In this document: piece by piece, positions 8,457 to 17,013 of the stretch | How the letters are laid out: every line of letters starts with the position of its first letter | Numbering within the stretch: position 1 is the first letter of the stretch | NCBI GenBank assembly: GCA_017938645.1 | Contig: JAGBBE010000115.1 | Span: forward strand, 1 to 62,930 | DNA from: Clostridia bacterium | GTDB lineage: Bacteria; Bacillota_A; Clostridia; Christensenellales; Aristaeellaceae | Direction: 5' to 3' | Length of the DNA stretch: 62,930 bases | Notes under the pieces: model-generated | Seen by the model: only the letters and a program-made list of their open reading frames with translations | Databases searched by the model: none | Told to the model about the DNA's origin: nothing | Program-made: the position numbers and the translations under genes

Positions 8457-9170
8457 CTATTGCCACGGGAGCTTTTTTTCGCAGATGAATTGATCGATGT
8501 CGTCCTTGTCGCACAGGCGGAAGCGGCAGCGGCGGCCGATTTTGGAATCGTCTATCAGGCAGTAATGCAGGGCGCTGCGCTCAAGCATGGCGCGGCGCAA
8601 CGCGGTTTCCAGCTCGGAATGATCGCTGACCTCGCCGTCCATGGATACGCCCTGGCTGGAGAAGAACAGCTTGTCCGCCCAGACCCTGCGCACGAAGCCT
8701 TCGGCGGAGGGCCCGGCGAAGGCGTGGTTTTCGCGCAGATATTCGCCTCCGGTGCATAGGATGCGCGCATTCAGCCCTTCCAGCTCGCCGAAAATGCGGT
8801 CGTTGTTGGTGATGATGGTCAGATCCTTGCAGCGGCTGAGATGGCGGATCATGCGCCGTACGGTGGAGGAAGCGTCCAGCAGAATCGTGTCGCCGTCTTC
8901 CACCAGTGAAGCCGCCTTACGCGCCAGCCGCTCCTTCTGGGCGGAATGGTCGCCGTCACGCACGCTCAGAGGCACCACGGCGTTTTCACAGCTGCTGAGC
9001 AGCACGCCTCCGTAGACGCGGCGTACCAGCCCTTCCTCCTCCAAAGCAATTACATCCCGGCGCACGGAGGCCGGACTTGCATAAACCAGCGCGGAGAGCT
9101 CGCGGATGGACAGCCCGCCGTGACTTTGCAAAAGAAGCAGGATCTGATTCCGGCGTTCGACGGTGGACAT
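8457..9170 (-). CDS. DeoR/GlpR-family transcriptional regulator
   Basis: Repressor of 237 aa. The N-terminal DeoR winged helix-turn-helix (LSIRELSALVYASPASVRRDV) is followed by a DeoR C-terminal sugar-phosphate sensor domain with ILLDASSTVRRM. The ATG at 9170 is preceded by AGGAGG at the right distance; the frame stays open further upstream without a site. It is divergent from the glycerophosphodiesterase and glycerol-3-phosphate dehydrogenase genes, so by position it probably represses them and senses a phosphorylated intermediate such as glycerol-3-phosphate. That role is inferred. Confidence 0.88.
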   Translation of the reverse strand: MSTVERRNQILLLLQSHGGLSIRELSALVYASPASVRRDVIALEEEGLVRRVYGGVLLSSCENAVVPLSVRDGDHSAQKERLARKAASLVEDGDTILLDASSTVRRMIRHLSRCKDLTIITNNDRIFGELEGLNARILCTGGEYLRENHAFAGPSAEGFVRRVWADKLFFSSQGVSMDGEVSDHSELETALRRAMLERSALHYCLIDDSKIGRRCRFRLCDKDDIDQFICEKKLPWQ

Positions 9171-9236
9171 GAAAGGAACCTCCTGTGAAGAAAATGCCCT
9201 CAAAGGCTGCAACTCTTTCAAAGATCGCGCCAGTGA

Positions 9237-9265
9237 TTGACAGATGGAAACGATGCCATTATTAT
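9237..9265 (+). promoter_or_regulatory. Promoter of the glycerophosphodiester module
   Basis: TTGACA (9237-9242), 17-base spacer, TATTAT (9260-9265). About 40 bases separate it from the ATG at 9305. It lies in the 134-base divergent gap next to the DeoR regulator gene. Confidence 0.8.
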
Positions 9266-9304
9266 ATCGAAAAAACCGGATTCCCGCAATAAAGGAGTGT
9301 TTGC

Positions 9305-10096
9305 ATGCTTCCCTACCGGAATGAAATCGCCGTGGCTGCGCATCGCGGAAACAGCCGGTATTTCCCGGAAAACACCATGGCGGCCTACTGCTCGGCGATT
9401 GCGCTTGAGCCGGACATGATTGAAATGGACGTGCATATGACGCAGGATGGCGTACTCGTCTGCATGCACGACCACACGGTCGACCGAACCACCGACGGCA
9501 CGGGCCTTGTGCGCGAAAAGACGCTTGCGCAAGTGCGTGAATTGGACGCGGGCAGCTGGAAGGACGAGCGCTTCGCAGGCGAAAAGGTGCCCACGTTTGA
9601 GGAATTCCTCGAAATGATGAAGGCGTATCCGCAGATCATGATCAATGTGGAGCTCAAGGACTATCCGGCGCATTCGGGCGAATTTGCCTATGAGGCGGCG
9701 AAGAAGGCCATCGGCATGCTGCGCAGCTTCGATATGCTTTCGCGCTCCACCATCAATACATGGAGCGGCGAGCTCAACGAGTGGCTGAACGAAACGTACG
9801 GCGACGAGATCATGATTCATGCTTATTTCCCGCAGACGCTGATGGGACTTCATCAGAAGCGCTTCGTGCTGGACTATGCCTACTGCGTGTGCCTGTTCGG
9901 CGACGGCGACCGTCCCGTGGTGGCAAAGAAGCATTTCGATATGGTCAAGGCCTATGGCGTGGAACCGTGGGTGTATTACAAGGAAGAGCACCCCGAAGAA
10001 TACGACGCGGCCATCGAAAATGGCGCGAGATTGTTTACTGCAAACGATCCGGCGTGGGCGATTGGGTATCTGCGCCAAAAGGGTCTTCATAAGTAA
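9305..10096 (+). CDS. Glycerophosphodiester phosphodiesterase
   Basis: Hydrolyses glycerophosphodiesters to glycerol-3-phosphate and an alcohol; 263 aa, cytoplasmic because there is no signal peptide. Family motifs are AAHRGNSRYFPENT (catalytic His with the ENT triplet), EMDVHMTQDG (metal-binding Glu and Asp) and CMHDHTVDRTTDGTG. AAAGGAG stands seven bases before the ATG. The dehydrogenase gene starts 15 bases after the stop, so the product is passed straight to glycerol-3-phosphate oxidation. The cytoplasmic location suggests it acts on imported or internally released deacylated phospholipid head groups. Confidence 0.93.
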   Translation: MLPYRNEIAVAAHRGNSRYFPENTMAAYCSAIALEPDMIEMDVHMTQDGVLVCMHDHTVDRTTDGTGLVREKTLAQVRELDAGSWKDERFAGEKVPTFEEFLEMMKAYPQIMINVELKDYPAHSGEFAYEAAKKAIGMLRSFDMLSRSTINTWSGELNEWLNETYGDEIMIHAYFPQTLMGLHQKRFVLDYAYCVCLFGDGDRPVVAKKHFDMVKAYGVEPWVYYKEEHPEEYDAAIENGARLFTANDPAWAIGYLRQKGLHK

Positions 10097-10111
10097 AGGA
10101 GAGAATGAAAT

Positions 10112-11161
10112 ATGGCAGCTATCACCATTGTAGGTTCCGGCATGATGGGCTCCGCCCTTGCCTTCCCGGCTCGTGAAAATGGTCATGAGGTGCGCCTGGT
10201 CGGCACGCATCTGGATCGGGAGATCATCAAAAGCTGCATTGAAACCAACCGTCATCCCAAGTTTGTGAAGGATTTTCCTGAAGGAATCAAGTTCTGTCAG
10301 ATTGAAGAGCTGGAAGAAGCGCTTCAGGGCGCGGATCTGGTCATCGGCGGTGTGTCCAGTTTCGGCGTGGACTGGTTCGGCGATTATGTGCTGCCCCGCA
10401 TTCCCAACAACACGAAGGTGCTCACCGTTACCAAGGGCCTGATGGACATGCCCGACGGACAGCTGGTTCCGTATCCGTATCTGTGGCAGGAAAAGGTGGA
10501 TCAGCTTGGCAATGGCCTCAGGCTCTGCGCCGTGGGCGGTCCGTGCACCAGCTATGAGCTTGTGGCCCATGACCAGACCGAGGTCTGCTTCTGCGGACGG
10601 GAGCTTAAGGTGCTTGAGGAAATCAAGCAGCTGATGCAGACCGACTATTATCACATCAGCCTGTCCACCGACATCATGGGCATCGAAAGCGCCGTCGCGC
10701 TCAAAAACGGCTATGCGCTTGGCATTGCGCTGACCATCGGCCTCAATCAGAAGGCATTCGGCCTCGACAGCGAACTGCACTTCAACTCTCAGGCGGCGGT
10801 GTTCGGTCAGGCGGCCAAGGAGATGTATGAGCTGCTCAGGCTGCAGGGCGCTGAAAACATGAACAACTTCTGGGTCGGCGTGGGCGATCTGTATGTTACC
10901 GTATACGGCGGACGCACCCGTCTGGTGGGCATTCTGCTGGGCCGCGGACTCAACATCGACGAGGCCAAAGCCGAGCTCAAGGGCGTCACCCTCGAATCGC
11001 TGGTTGTGGCCGTGCGCGTTGCGCGCGCCATGAAGATCCGCGCCAGGAACGGTCAGGCTGACCTTGCCAAGCTTCCGCTGCTCATGCATGTCGACGAAAT
11101 TCTTACCGACAAGAAGGCTGTGAATATCCCGTGGGAGGATTTCACCTTCGTGCAGGCATAA
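10112..11161 (+). CDS. NAD(P)-dependent glycerol-3-phosphate dehydrogenase (GpsA-like)
   Basis: Interconverts glycerol-3-phosphate and dihydroxyacetone phosphate; 349 aa. Rossmann motif VGSGMMGSALA (about residues 6-16) opens the protein. The C-terminal helical domain carries ALKNGYALG, with the conserved Lys-Asn of the active site, and GVGDLYVTVYGGRTR. The first loop is unlike classical GpsA (GxGSWGTA), so this is a diverged branch. Pairing with a glycerophosphodiesterase and a DeoR repressor suggests a catabolic or salvage role rather than phospholipid synthesis. Direction of the reaction in the cell is inferred. Confidence 0.85.
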   Translation: MAAITIVGSGMMGSALAFPARENGHEVRLVGTHLDREIIKSCIETNRHPKFVKDFPEGIKFCQIEELEEALQGADLVIGGVSSFGVDWFGDYVLPRIPNNTKVLTVTKGLMDMPDGQLVPYPYLWQEKVDQLGNGLRLCAVGGPCTSYELVAHDQTEVCFCGRELKVLEEIKQLMQTDYYHISLSTDIMGIESAVALKNGYALGIALTIGLNQKAFGLDSELHFNSQAAVFGQAAKEMYELLRLQGAENMNNFWVGVGDLYVTVYGGRTRLVGILLGRGLNIDEAKAELKGVTLESLVVAVRVARAMKIRARNGQADLAKLPLLMHVDEILTDKKAVNIPWEDFTFVQA

Positions 11162-11273
11162 ACGGCGCTTAAACGACGGTTTTCCCAAAAATTGAATCAA
11201 AACAACGGGCTTTTTCTTTGCTGCCTTCTGTGCTATCCTTGGATGGATACCACCTTTGGAGGGAGTGAGAAAA

Positions 11274-12425
11274 ATGCCCGTTTCATTTCCGTCTGCGCTG
11301 ATCCGCTACAAAAGACTTGAGCGCAACTGGAGCCAGGAAGGTCTGTGCGAGGGAATCTGCGCGGTCAGCTATCTGAGCAAAATCGAGCAGGGAAAGGCTG
11401 AACCCAACCCTGAGATGCTGCATGCCCTGATGGAAAGGCTTCAGATGGTGTGGTATGAGGACGCGGCGCAGGAGGCCGGAGAATTGGTGGAAGCGCTGTG
11501 GGAAGCGATTTCCGCGCTGGATTCCACGGAGGAGGAATGTCTGCGCGAGCAGCTGCAGGAGGAGCGGGAGCGTTTTCTCAACGGCCCGCATATGCTGGAT
11601 ATCCTGCTTCTGGAAAATCTGCATTTCAACCGGATTCCGCAAGATGAACCGACACTTGCCGCCTTCGAGGACTGCTTTGATCCTCGCCAAAGCGCATGGT
11701 ATCTGATGACGCAGGAGCGCTATGAGGAGGCGCTCCGGCTGATGCCTACGGCATACGCCTATCTGAACTGCGGCTCCAAAGCCTATGAACAGGGCAATTA
11801 TACGCTGGCGATGGAACGGCTTTTGCAGTGCTGTTCGCTGGCGTCGGAAGAGGGCTGCGCAAGAGTGCTTCTGATGGCGCGCACGCTCCTTGGCAACTGC
11901 TACAGCAACCAGGGCGACTACGCCGCTATGATGCGCCATTACCGCGCGGCTGAACGGCTGGCGCGCGACCTGCGCGAGGAGGAAACCCTCGGAAGCATCT
12001 ATTACAACATTGCCGCCACTGATTTGCAGCTGGGGCATTATGAAAAGGCGCACGCCTACTTTTCCACCCTGGAGGAGCCGTATGCCATGGCGCTGCACAA
12101 GCTGGCCGTGTGCGAGGAAAAGCTGGGACGCAAGGAGGAAGCGCTTGAAACGCTGAACCGCGTGAGTATGACTGCGCGCGACCATGCCGACCGGGGCGAT
12201 TTTCCGGACCGTGCGTGGATTGAACGCATGTGCAGCCTGATCCGTTACCGCTTGGAAAATCCCGATTATCTGCACGACCCTGCCTACGGTCAGCTGCTGC
12301 TTTCAGCCTATGCTGATATGGAAAAGGAACTGCCGCACGGCTATGCCATGTTCCACCGGCCGTGGATGGAGGAGTGGTACGTGGCCAACCGCCAGTACAA
12401 GCAGGCCTACGAACTGAAGAAATGA
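11274..12425 (+). CDS. HTH-XRE regulator with TPR-like repeats
   Basis: Protein of 383 aa. Residues about 8-60 are a helix-turn-helix (ERNWSQEGLCEG ... SYLSKIEQGKAEPNPEML). The remainder is a long alpha-helical repeat region of TPR type, seen as recurring patterns such as ERYEEALRLMPTAYAYLN, GNYTLAMERLLQCC and LGHYEKAHAYF. This is the architecture of RRNPP-like, peptide-responsive regulators, but no cognate signal peptide gene is visible nearby. The ATG at 11274 follows GGAGGG; an upstream in-frame TTG overlaps that site. Target genes unknown; the MFS transporter gene downstream is the nearest candidate. Confidence 0.82.
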   Translation: MPVSFPSALIRYKRLERNWSQEGLCEGICAVSYLSKIEQGKAEPNPEMLHALMERLQMVWYEDAAQEAGELVEALWEAISALDSTEEECLREQLQEERERFLNGPHMLDILLLENLHFNRIPQDEPTLAAFEDCFDPRQSAWYLMTQERYEEALRLMPTAYAYLNCGSKAYEQGNYTLAMERLLQCCSLASEEGCARVLLMARTLLGNCYSNQGDYAAMMRHYRAAERLARDLREEETLGSIYYNIAATDLQLGHYEKAHAYFSTLEEPYAMALHKLAVCEEKLGRKEEALETLNRVSMTARDHADRGDFPDRAWIERMCSLIRYRLENPDYLHDPAYGQLLLSAYADMEKELPHGYAMFHRPWMEEWYVANRQYKQAYELKK

Positions 12426-12458
12426 TGTTTTCCCCGAAATGCGCATTCATGGCTTTTC

Positions 12459-12498
12459 AGATGGTTGTATGAGGAAATATTTCTCAAAACAACCATCT
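12459..12498 (+). terminator. Terminator or leader hairpin before the MFS gene
   Basis: AGATGGTTGT (12459-12468) pairs with ACAACCATCT (12489-12498), with a short inner TGAG/CTCA pairing, followed by TTTTCAATTTTTG. It lies 33 bases after the HTH-TPR gene and 50 before the MFS start, so it can end the first transcript or attenuate entry into the second. Confidence 0.6.
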
Positions 12499-12547
12499 TT
12501 TCAATTTTTGAGGAAACTGATATGCTTTTATGCAGGAGGTGATACCG

Positions 12548-13795
12548 ATGAAACCGAAACTCTGGACAAGAAACTTTACACTGCTCATTACCGCAACCGT
12601 GCTTGGGTGCGCCGGCGGCGTGGCTTCGGGCTTTGCGCTGTCCTTCCTTGTGTTTGACGAAACCGGTTCTACGCTTGCTGCCGCGCTTTTGATCGCCATG
12701 CAGCTGATTCCTTCCTTCATCATTCCGCTGGTTGCAGCGCCTGTGATGGACCGCCTTCCGCGAAAACCGTTTCTGGTAGGCGGCGACGCCGTAAACGGGC
12801 TCCTTTATGCACTGGCCGGATTGTATCTGCTCAAGGGTGAATTCAGCTATACGCTGTATCTGGGCTTTTCGCTGCTCTTGAGCACCCTTGGCACCTTCGA
12901 CATGCTGGCCTACAACAGCCTTTATCCCAACCTCATCCCGGAGGGCTGCGAGCAGAAAGGCTATGCCGTGAGCGGCACGCTCTATCCGGTGGTGAATGTG
13001 GTGATGACGCCTGTTGCGGCCATCCTCTACGACAAGCTTGGCGTAGGCGTCATCCTGCTGATTCAGTCCACGCTGTCGCTTCTCGCGGCGCTCACCGAAA
13101 GTCAGATCAGGGTACAGGAACCCGACCGACGGAGGGGCGAAAAGTTCTCCTTTGCCATGTGGAAGGCCGATCTCGCCGAGGCGCTTGACTACCTGCGCGG
13201 CGACGAGGGACTGAAGGCCATCTACGGCTACATGGCCGTGACCAATGGCATCGGCAACGGCTACAGCCCTATTCTGGTCGCCTTCTTCCGCACCTTTCCG
13301 GGCTTTACCACGGTGATGTACTCCGCCTTCTCCGTGGCCGAGTTTGCCGGACGCGCGGTGGGCGGACTGTTTCACTACCACAAGGAGATCCCGCAGAAAA
13401 AGAGGTTCGGTTTTGCATTCTTCGTCTATCAGGCGTATGAACTCATGGACATGATCCTTTTGTGGATTCCCTATCCGCTGATGCTTGTGAACCGCGCCGT
13501 GTGCGGCTTCCTCGGCGTCAACAGCGCGTCGCTGCGCGAGGCCGCCGTGCAGAAGCATATCCCCGACCATCTGCGCGCCAAGCTCAATGCATTTCTTGAT
13601 ATGCTGATTTCCCTGTCGGTGGCGGCGTTCGGCCTGATCATGGGAGCGATGGGCGAGGTGATGGATTACCGCCTTTGCATCAGCATCAGCGCATGCGTGA
13701 CCTGCCTCACCTGCTGGTCGACCATCTGGCGCAGAAGAAAGCATGTGCGGGCCATCTATCAGCGGGAGGAAGTTGTCAGCGACGCGGGGATGTGA
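12548..13795 (+). CDS. MFS transporter
   Basis: Major facilitator superfamily membrane protein of 415 aa with about twelve hydrophobic segments. The loop after the second helix reads APVMDRLPRKPFLVGGD, a variant of the MFS motif A. The central loop (residues about 185-220) is charged and cytoplasmic. The ATG at 12548 sits seven bases after AGGAGGTGAT, an almost complete anti-SD match; an ATG at 12530 is upstream of that site and is rejected. It resembles drug or metabolite exporters of the enterobactin/macrolide exporter type. The substrate cannot be inferred. Confidence 0.85.
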   Translation: MKPKLWTRNFTLLITATVLGCAGGVASGFALSFLVFDETGSTLAAALLIAMQLIPSFIIPLVAAPVMDRLPRKPFLVGGDAVNGLLYALAGLYLLKGEFSYTLYLGFSLLLSTLGTFDMLAYNSLYPNLIPEGCEQKGYAVSGTLYPVVNVVMTPVAAILYDKLGVGVILLIQSTLSLLAALTESQIRVQEPDRRRGEKFSFAMWKADLAEALDYLRGDEGLKAIYGYMAVTNGIGNGYSPILVAFFRTFPGFTTVMYSAFSVAEFAGRAVGGLFHYHKEIPQKKRFGFAFFVYQAYELMDMILLWIPYPLMLVNRAVCGFLGVNSASLREAAVQKHIPDHLRAKLNAFLDMLISLSVAAFGLIMGAMGEVMDYRLCISISACVTCLTCWSTIWRRRKHVRAIYQREEVVSDAGM

Positions 13796-13823
13796 TATGC
13801 TTCCCTCATAAGGAGGAATGCGG

Positions 13824-14375
13824 ATGAAGCTTGTATTTCTGATCGGCAACGGAGCCGTGGGCAAGATGACCGTGGGACAGGAGCTGATGAAAATCACCGG
13901 CCTGCGTCTGTTTCACAACCACATGACCATCGAGCCGGTCATCGAGGTGTTCGGCTATTACGACGGCAGGACGATCAGCCGCCTGCGCGACGTGTATTTC
14001 GAGGAGTTTGCCAAATCTGAGAACGACGGCATGATCTTCACCTATATGTGGGCGTTCGATCAGCAGTCCGACTGGGATTATATCGAGCACGTCAAATCCA
14101 TCTTCGCACCTTACGGAACCGAGTTTTACTACGTGGAACTGATCGCGCCCCAAAGCATCCGCCTTGAGCGCAACCGCACCGAAAACCGGCTTCTGAACAA
14201 GGCGTCCAAGCGCGATCTGGAACTGTCCGACATGCGCATCACCCATGCGGACGAGCACTACCGCTGCGAAAGCTACGAGGGTGAAATTCCGTTCGAAAAC
14301 TATCTGCGCATTGACAATTCCAGCCTCTCCGCCGAAGAAGCGGCAAAACTCATCAAAAACCACTTTTCGCTGTGA
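13824..14375 (+). CDS. P-loop kinase-like NTPase
   Basis: Small cytoplasmic protein of 183 aa. The phosphate-binding loop is GNGAVGKMT (residues 8-16), with Met directly after the Lys and Thr next, a pattern known from shikimate-kinase-like AAA_33 proteins. RLERNRTENRLLNKASK resembles a kinase lid region. ATG 13824 is preferred over 13818 because AGGAGG ends at 13816. A nucleotide- or small-molecule phosphotransferase is the best guess; no substrate can be proposed. The following gene has its own -10 element. Confidence 0.7.
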   Translation: MKLVFLIGNGAVGKMTVGQELMKITGLRLFHNHMTIEPVIEVFGYYDGRTISRLRDVYFEEFAKSENDGMIFTYMWAFDQQSDWDYIEHVKSIFAPYGTEFYYVELIAPQSIRLERNRTENRLLNKASKRDLELSDMRITHADEHYRCESYEGEIPFENYLRIDNSSLSAEEAAKLIKNHFSL

Positions 14376-14384
14376 GGGTGATTG

Positions 14385-14393
14385 TGCTATAAT
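14385..14393 (+). promoter_or_regulatory. Extended -10 promoter of the rRNA methyltransferase gene
   Basis: TGC followed by TATAAT (14388-14393). The -35 region is weak, so an extended -10 promoter is likely. It begins ten bases after the previous stop. Confidence 0.6.
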
Positions 14394-14428
14394 GCATCGA
14401 ACTGATTTGATGCAAGGAGTCAATGAGG

Positions 14429-15538
14429 ATGGAATATACCTTTCTGGCAACCGCCGCCTTTGGTCTGGAAGGCGTGGCGGCCAATGAACTCAAACGCATG
14501 AACATCGCAGCCAAGGCTGAAAACGGCGGCGCGCGCTTTACCGGCACGCTGGAGGACGCCTTCCGTGCGAATCTGTACCTGCGCACGGCGGACCGCGTTT
14601 TGATGGTGCTGGCGGAAAAGAAGGTAAGTACCTTTGAGGATCTGTTCCAGCTGGTGGGAAGCGTAGCGTGGGAGAAGCTTCTGCCGCGCGATGCGAAGAT
14701 CCACGTAAGCGGCAAGTGCGTGCGCAGCCAGCTGATGAGCGTGCGCGACTGTCAGGCCGTGAGCAAGAAGGCCATCGTCAACCGCATGATGCAGAAGCTT
14801 CGTCTGAGCCGCCTGCCTGAAAACGGAGCGGAATTTCCCATCGACGTGGCTGTGGTCAACGATCTGGCACGCATCACGCTCGATATGAGCGGCGATGCGC
14901 TCAACCGCCGCGGCTACCGCACCTGGAACGGCGAAGCGCCTCTGCGGGAAACCCTCGCCGCCGCGCTGGTGGATCTGAGCCCGTGGCGCAAACATATGCC
15001 GCTGTACGATCCCACCTGCGGCACCGGCACGCTTCTGATTGAGGCTGCCATCAAGGCCACGGAACGCCCGGCAGGTCTGACGCGCAGCTTTGCCTGTGAA
15101 AAGTATCCCTTCATGCCGCGTGAACCCATGGCTGCTCTGCGCCGCGAAGCCGAAGCCGCCTGCCAAGCCGACGCGCCGTTTGTGATTGGCGGCAGCGATA
15201 TCGATCCGCAGGCGCTCGACCTGTGCCGCCGTCATATCAAACAGGCCGGCTTCGAGGGAAAAATCGTCACCGCGCAGCAGGATCTGCGCACGCTGAACCT
15301 TCCCGGCGAGCCCGGCGTGTTCCTTCTCAATCCGCCCTACGGCGAACGCCTGAGCGACCGCGACGGCGCACGCGCGCTGTACCGGGAAATCGGCCTGCTG
15401 CTCAAGCGTCATCCCGGCTGGAAGCTCGCGGCCATCACCGCCGATCCCGCCTTTGAGCGCTCCTTCGGCAGAAGAGCCGACAAGAAACGCCGCCTCTACA
15501 ACGGCCGCCTCGAATGCGAATTTTTTATCTACGGATAA
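14429..15538 (+). CDS. THUMP-domain 23S rRNA guanine-N2 methyltransferase (RlmL/YpsC-like)
   Basis: S-adenosylmethionine-dependent RNA methyltransferase, 369 aa. The N-terminus has a ferredoxin-like plus THUMP RNA-binding module (YTFLATAAFGLEGVAANEL, then FEDLFQLV). The catalytic domain follows with DPTCGTGTLLIEAA (SAM motif I) and the target-base motif NPPYGERL. Length and order match the single-domain Firmicute YpsC rather than the double enzyme of Escherichia coli. The ATG at 14429 is nine bases from AAGGAG. A strong terminator follows, so it is probably monocistronic. Confidence 0.92.
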   Translation: MEYTFLATAAFGLEGVAANELKRMNIAAKAENGGARFTGTLEDAFRANLYLRTADRVLMVLAEKKVSTFEDLFQLVGSVAWEKLLPRDAKIHVSGKCVRSQLMSVRDCQAVSKKAIVNRMMQKLRLSRLPENGAEFPIDVAVVNDLARITLDMSGDALNRRGYRTWNGEAPLRETLAAALVDLSPWRKHMPLYDPTCGTGTLLIEAAIKATERPAGLTRSFACEKYPFMPREPMAALRREAEAACQADAPFVIGGSDIDPQALDLCRRHIKQAGFEGKIVTAQQDLRTLNLPGEPGVFLLNPPYGERLSDRDGARALYREIGLLLKRHPGWKLAAITADPAFERSFGRRADKKRRLYNGRLECEFFIYG

Positions 15539-15543
15539 CAAAA

Positions 15544-15583
15544 CTGCGCTGACACAAATCACGTGTCAGCGCAGCTCTTTTTT
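15544..15583 (+). terminator. Rho-independent terminator after the methyltransferase
   Basis: CTGCGCTGACAC (15544-15555) pairs perfectly with GTGTCAGCGCAG (15563-15574) and is followed by CTCTTTTTT. Confidence 0.92.
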
Positions 15584-15664
15584 ATATGAATGATGGGATT
15601 CCAAAGGATGAAACCCTTTGGCGGTGGGTCTGGGCGGCAGAGCCTCCCGGCGTCCTCCCCTTCG

Positions 15665-16018
15665 TCACTTCCCATCCTCCACCCACTTCTTCCACACTTC
15701 TTCATCAGCGCCCACGGTGGCTTTGGAGCCGTTGCGGACGATGGGGGAGCGAAGAGCGGAGGGATCGGCGAGGAGTTCAGCGATGATGAGACTTTCGGTG
15801 GACATGTGCGCAACGGGGCGCTCGAGGGCCTTTTTGCCTTCGCGGTCCACGAGGTCTTTGGCGCTTCCGGCGGCGCGGATGAAGACCTCCAGCTCGCGCT
15901 GGCCCAGCTTGTGCTTTTTCAGATCCATGATCTGATAGGGAATGCGGCGCTCCTTGAAGAAACGCTCAGCCTTGAGCACGTCGGGGTTCTTTTTGTTGAT
16001 GTAGATCTGGATATTCAT
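15665..16018 (-). CDS. ArsC/Spx-like thioredoxin-fold protein lacking all cysteines
   Basis: Protein of 117 aa with the full ArsC/Spx fold pattern: IQIYINKKNPDVLKAERFF (beta strand, active-site loop, helix), IPYQIMDLKKHKL, and ALERPVAHMSTESLIIAE followed by a C-terminal RSPIVRNGSKATVG, similar to the 'RPI' segment of the family. The loop that holds the CX3C or CXXC motif in arsenate reductase and Spx reads NKKNPDV, and there is no Cys anywhere in the protein, so reductase chemistry is excluded. Its start overlaps the DnaC-like stop by four bases. Role unknown; a Spx-like binding role is possible. Confidence 0.75.
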   Translation of the reverse strand: MNIQIYINKKNPDVLKAERFFKERRIPYQIMDLKKHKLGQRELEVFIRAAGSAKDLVDREGKKALERPVAHMSTESLIIAELLADPSALRSPIVRNGSKATVGADEEVWKKWVEDGK

Positions 16019-17013
16019 GCCTTGTCCGCCTTCCGTTTGAGGTTGCGCCGGATATCGCCGCCGATGAAGAGCAGGCGGCGGCAGCCGGTGGCGTCGAGGA
16101 AGCGCGAGGTGATGCGCTCGGTGTAGCGCTCCTGCATTTCGCTCATGGTGAGGTTGGTGGAGATCACCGTGTGACGGCCTGCCATCTGGCGCTCGTTGAG
16201 GAGGTTGAACAGCTGGGTCACGGTGATGTTGTTCATCAGCGGCTCGGTACCGAGATCGTCGATGAGGAGGAGCGGGGCTTCCATCATGGGGGCGAGAATC
16301 TCGGAGTCGTTTTCGATGTAGGCCTTGCGCGCCAGTTCAAAGAGACGGTACGCGCTGGTATAGGTGGGCAGGAAGCCGCGCTGCGCCACGCGATGGGCGA
16401 TGCACTGCAAAAGGAAGGTCTTGCCCAGACCGCTCTTGCCCATGAGAAGCAGGTCGCGCACAGGTGTTTCCGGGAAGGAATCGGCGTACTGCAGACAGGC
16501 GTTGCGGATGGCAACGGCGGCCTTGCGCTGGCTCAGGCCGCGCTCGTCCGGCTCGTCGGAAAAGAGCGTTTCGTCAAAGCTCTCAAAGGTGTGCGCATCG
16601 CCTGCAAGGCCGCTTTCCTCCAGCAGACGGCGGTTGAAGGCCTTCTTGAGGCAGTCGCACATGCGCCGCGACGGATCGTAGATGTAGCCTTCATCGCGGC
16701 AGGCAGGGCAGGTGTAGACCGGCTGAAGATAGTTTTCCGGCAGGCCGCCTTCTTTGAGCTTTTCGGTGATGCGGCGGTTCATGTCGGCCATCTGCGAGGC
16801 GAGGCCGGATGCACGGGACGCATCCTTTCGCGCGGTGAGCAAAGTGGCGCGCACGCCGGCCATGACGGAGGCATGGCGCGCAGAAAGCAGCTCGCGCAGG
16901 CCCGGGCAGCGCTGGCATGCTTCGTCCTGCCGCTGTTCGAAGAGGATCATGTTATCCTCGCGGCGGCGGGCGTATTCCTGATGAAGCTGAAGCAGGATCT
17001 GCTCGCTGGTCAT
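16015..17013 (-). CDS. DnaC/DnaI-like helicase loader ATPase
   Basis: AAA+ ATPase of 332 aa that by family loads the replicative helicase at origins or restart sites. It has a zinc-binding cysteine cluster (VYTCPACRDEGYIYD ... RMCDCLKKAF, about residues 100-125), Walker A MGKSGLGKTF and Walker B LLLIDDLGTE, then the sensor region VISTNLTMSEM. The ATG overlaps the stop of the DnaD-like gene (ATGA), so the two are translationally coupled. Clostridia commonly pair these two genes in place of the Bacillus dnaB-dnaI pair. Confidence 0.9.
   Translation of the reverse strand: MTSEQILLQLHQEYARRREDNMILFEQRQDEACQRCPGLRELLSARHASVMAGVRATLLTARKDASRASGLASQMADMNRRITEKLKEGGLPENYLQPVYTCPACRDEGYIYDPSRRMCDCLKKAFNRRLLEESGLAGDAHTFESFDETLFSDEPDERGLSQRKAAVAIRNACLQYADSFPETPVRDLLLMGKSGLGKTFLLQCIAHRVAQRGFLPTYTSAYRLFELARKAYIENDSEILAPMMEAPLLLIDDLGTEPLMNNITVTQLFNLLNERQMAGRHTVISTNLTMSEMQERYTERITSRFLDATGCRRLLFIGGDIRRNLKRKADKA

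Noticed and set aside
9218..11200. 660-codon open frame on the minus strand
   Set aside because: It is antisense to the phosphodiesterase and dehydrogenase genes, is rich in His/Ala/Gly from complementary GC-rich codons and lacks domain patterns. Similar shadows occur at 2062-3699, 4891-6378 and 55696-58431.
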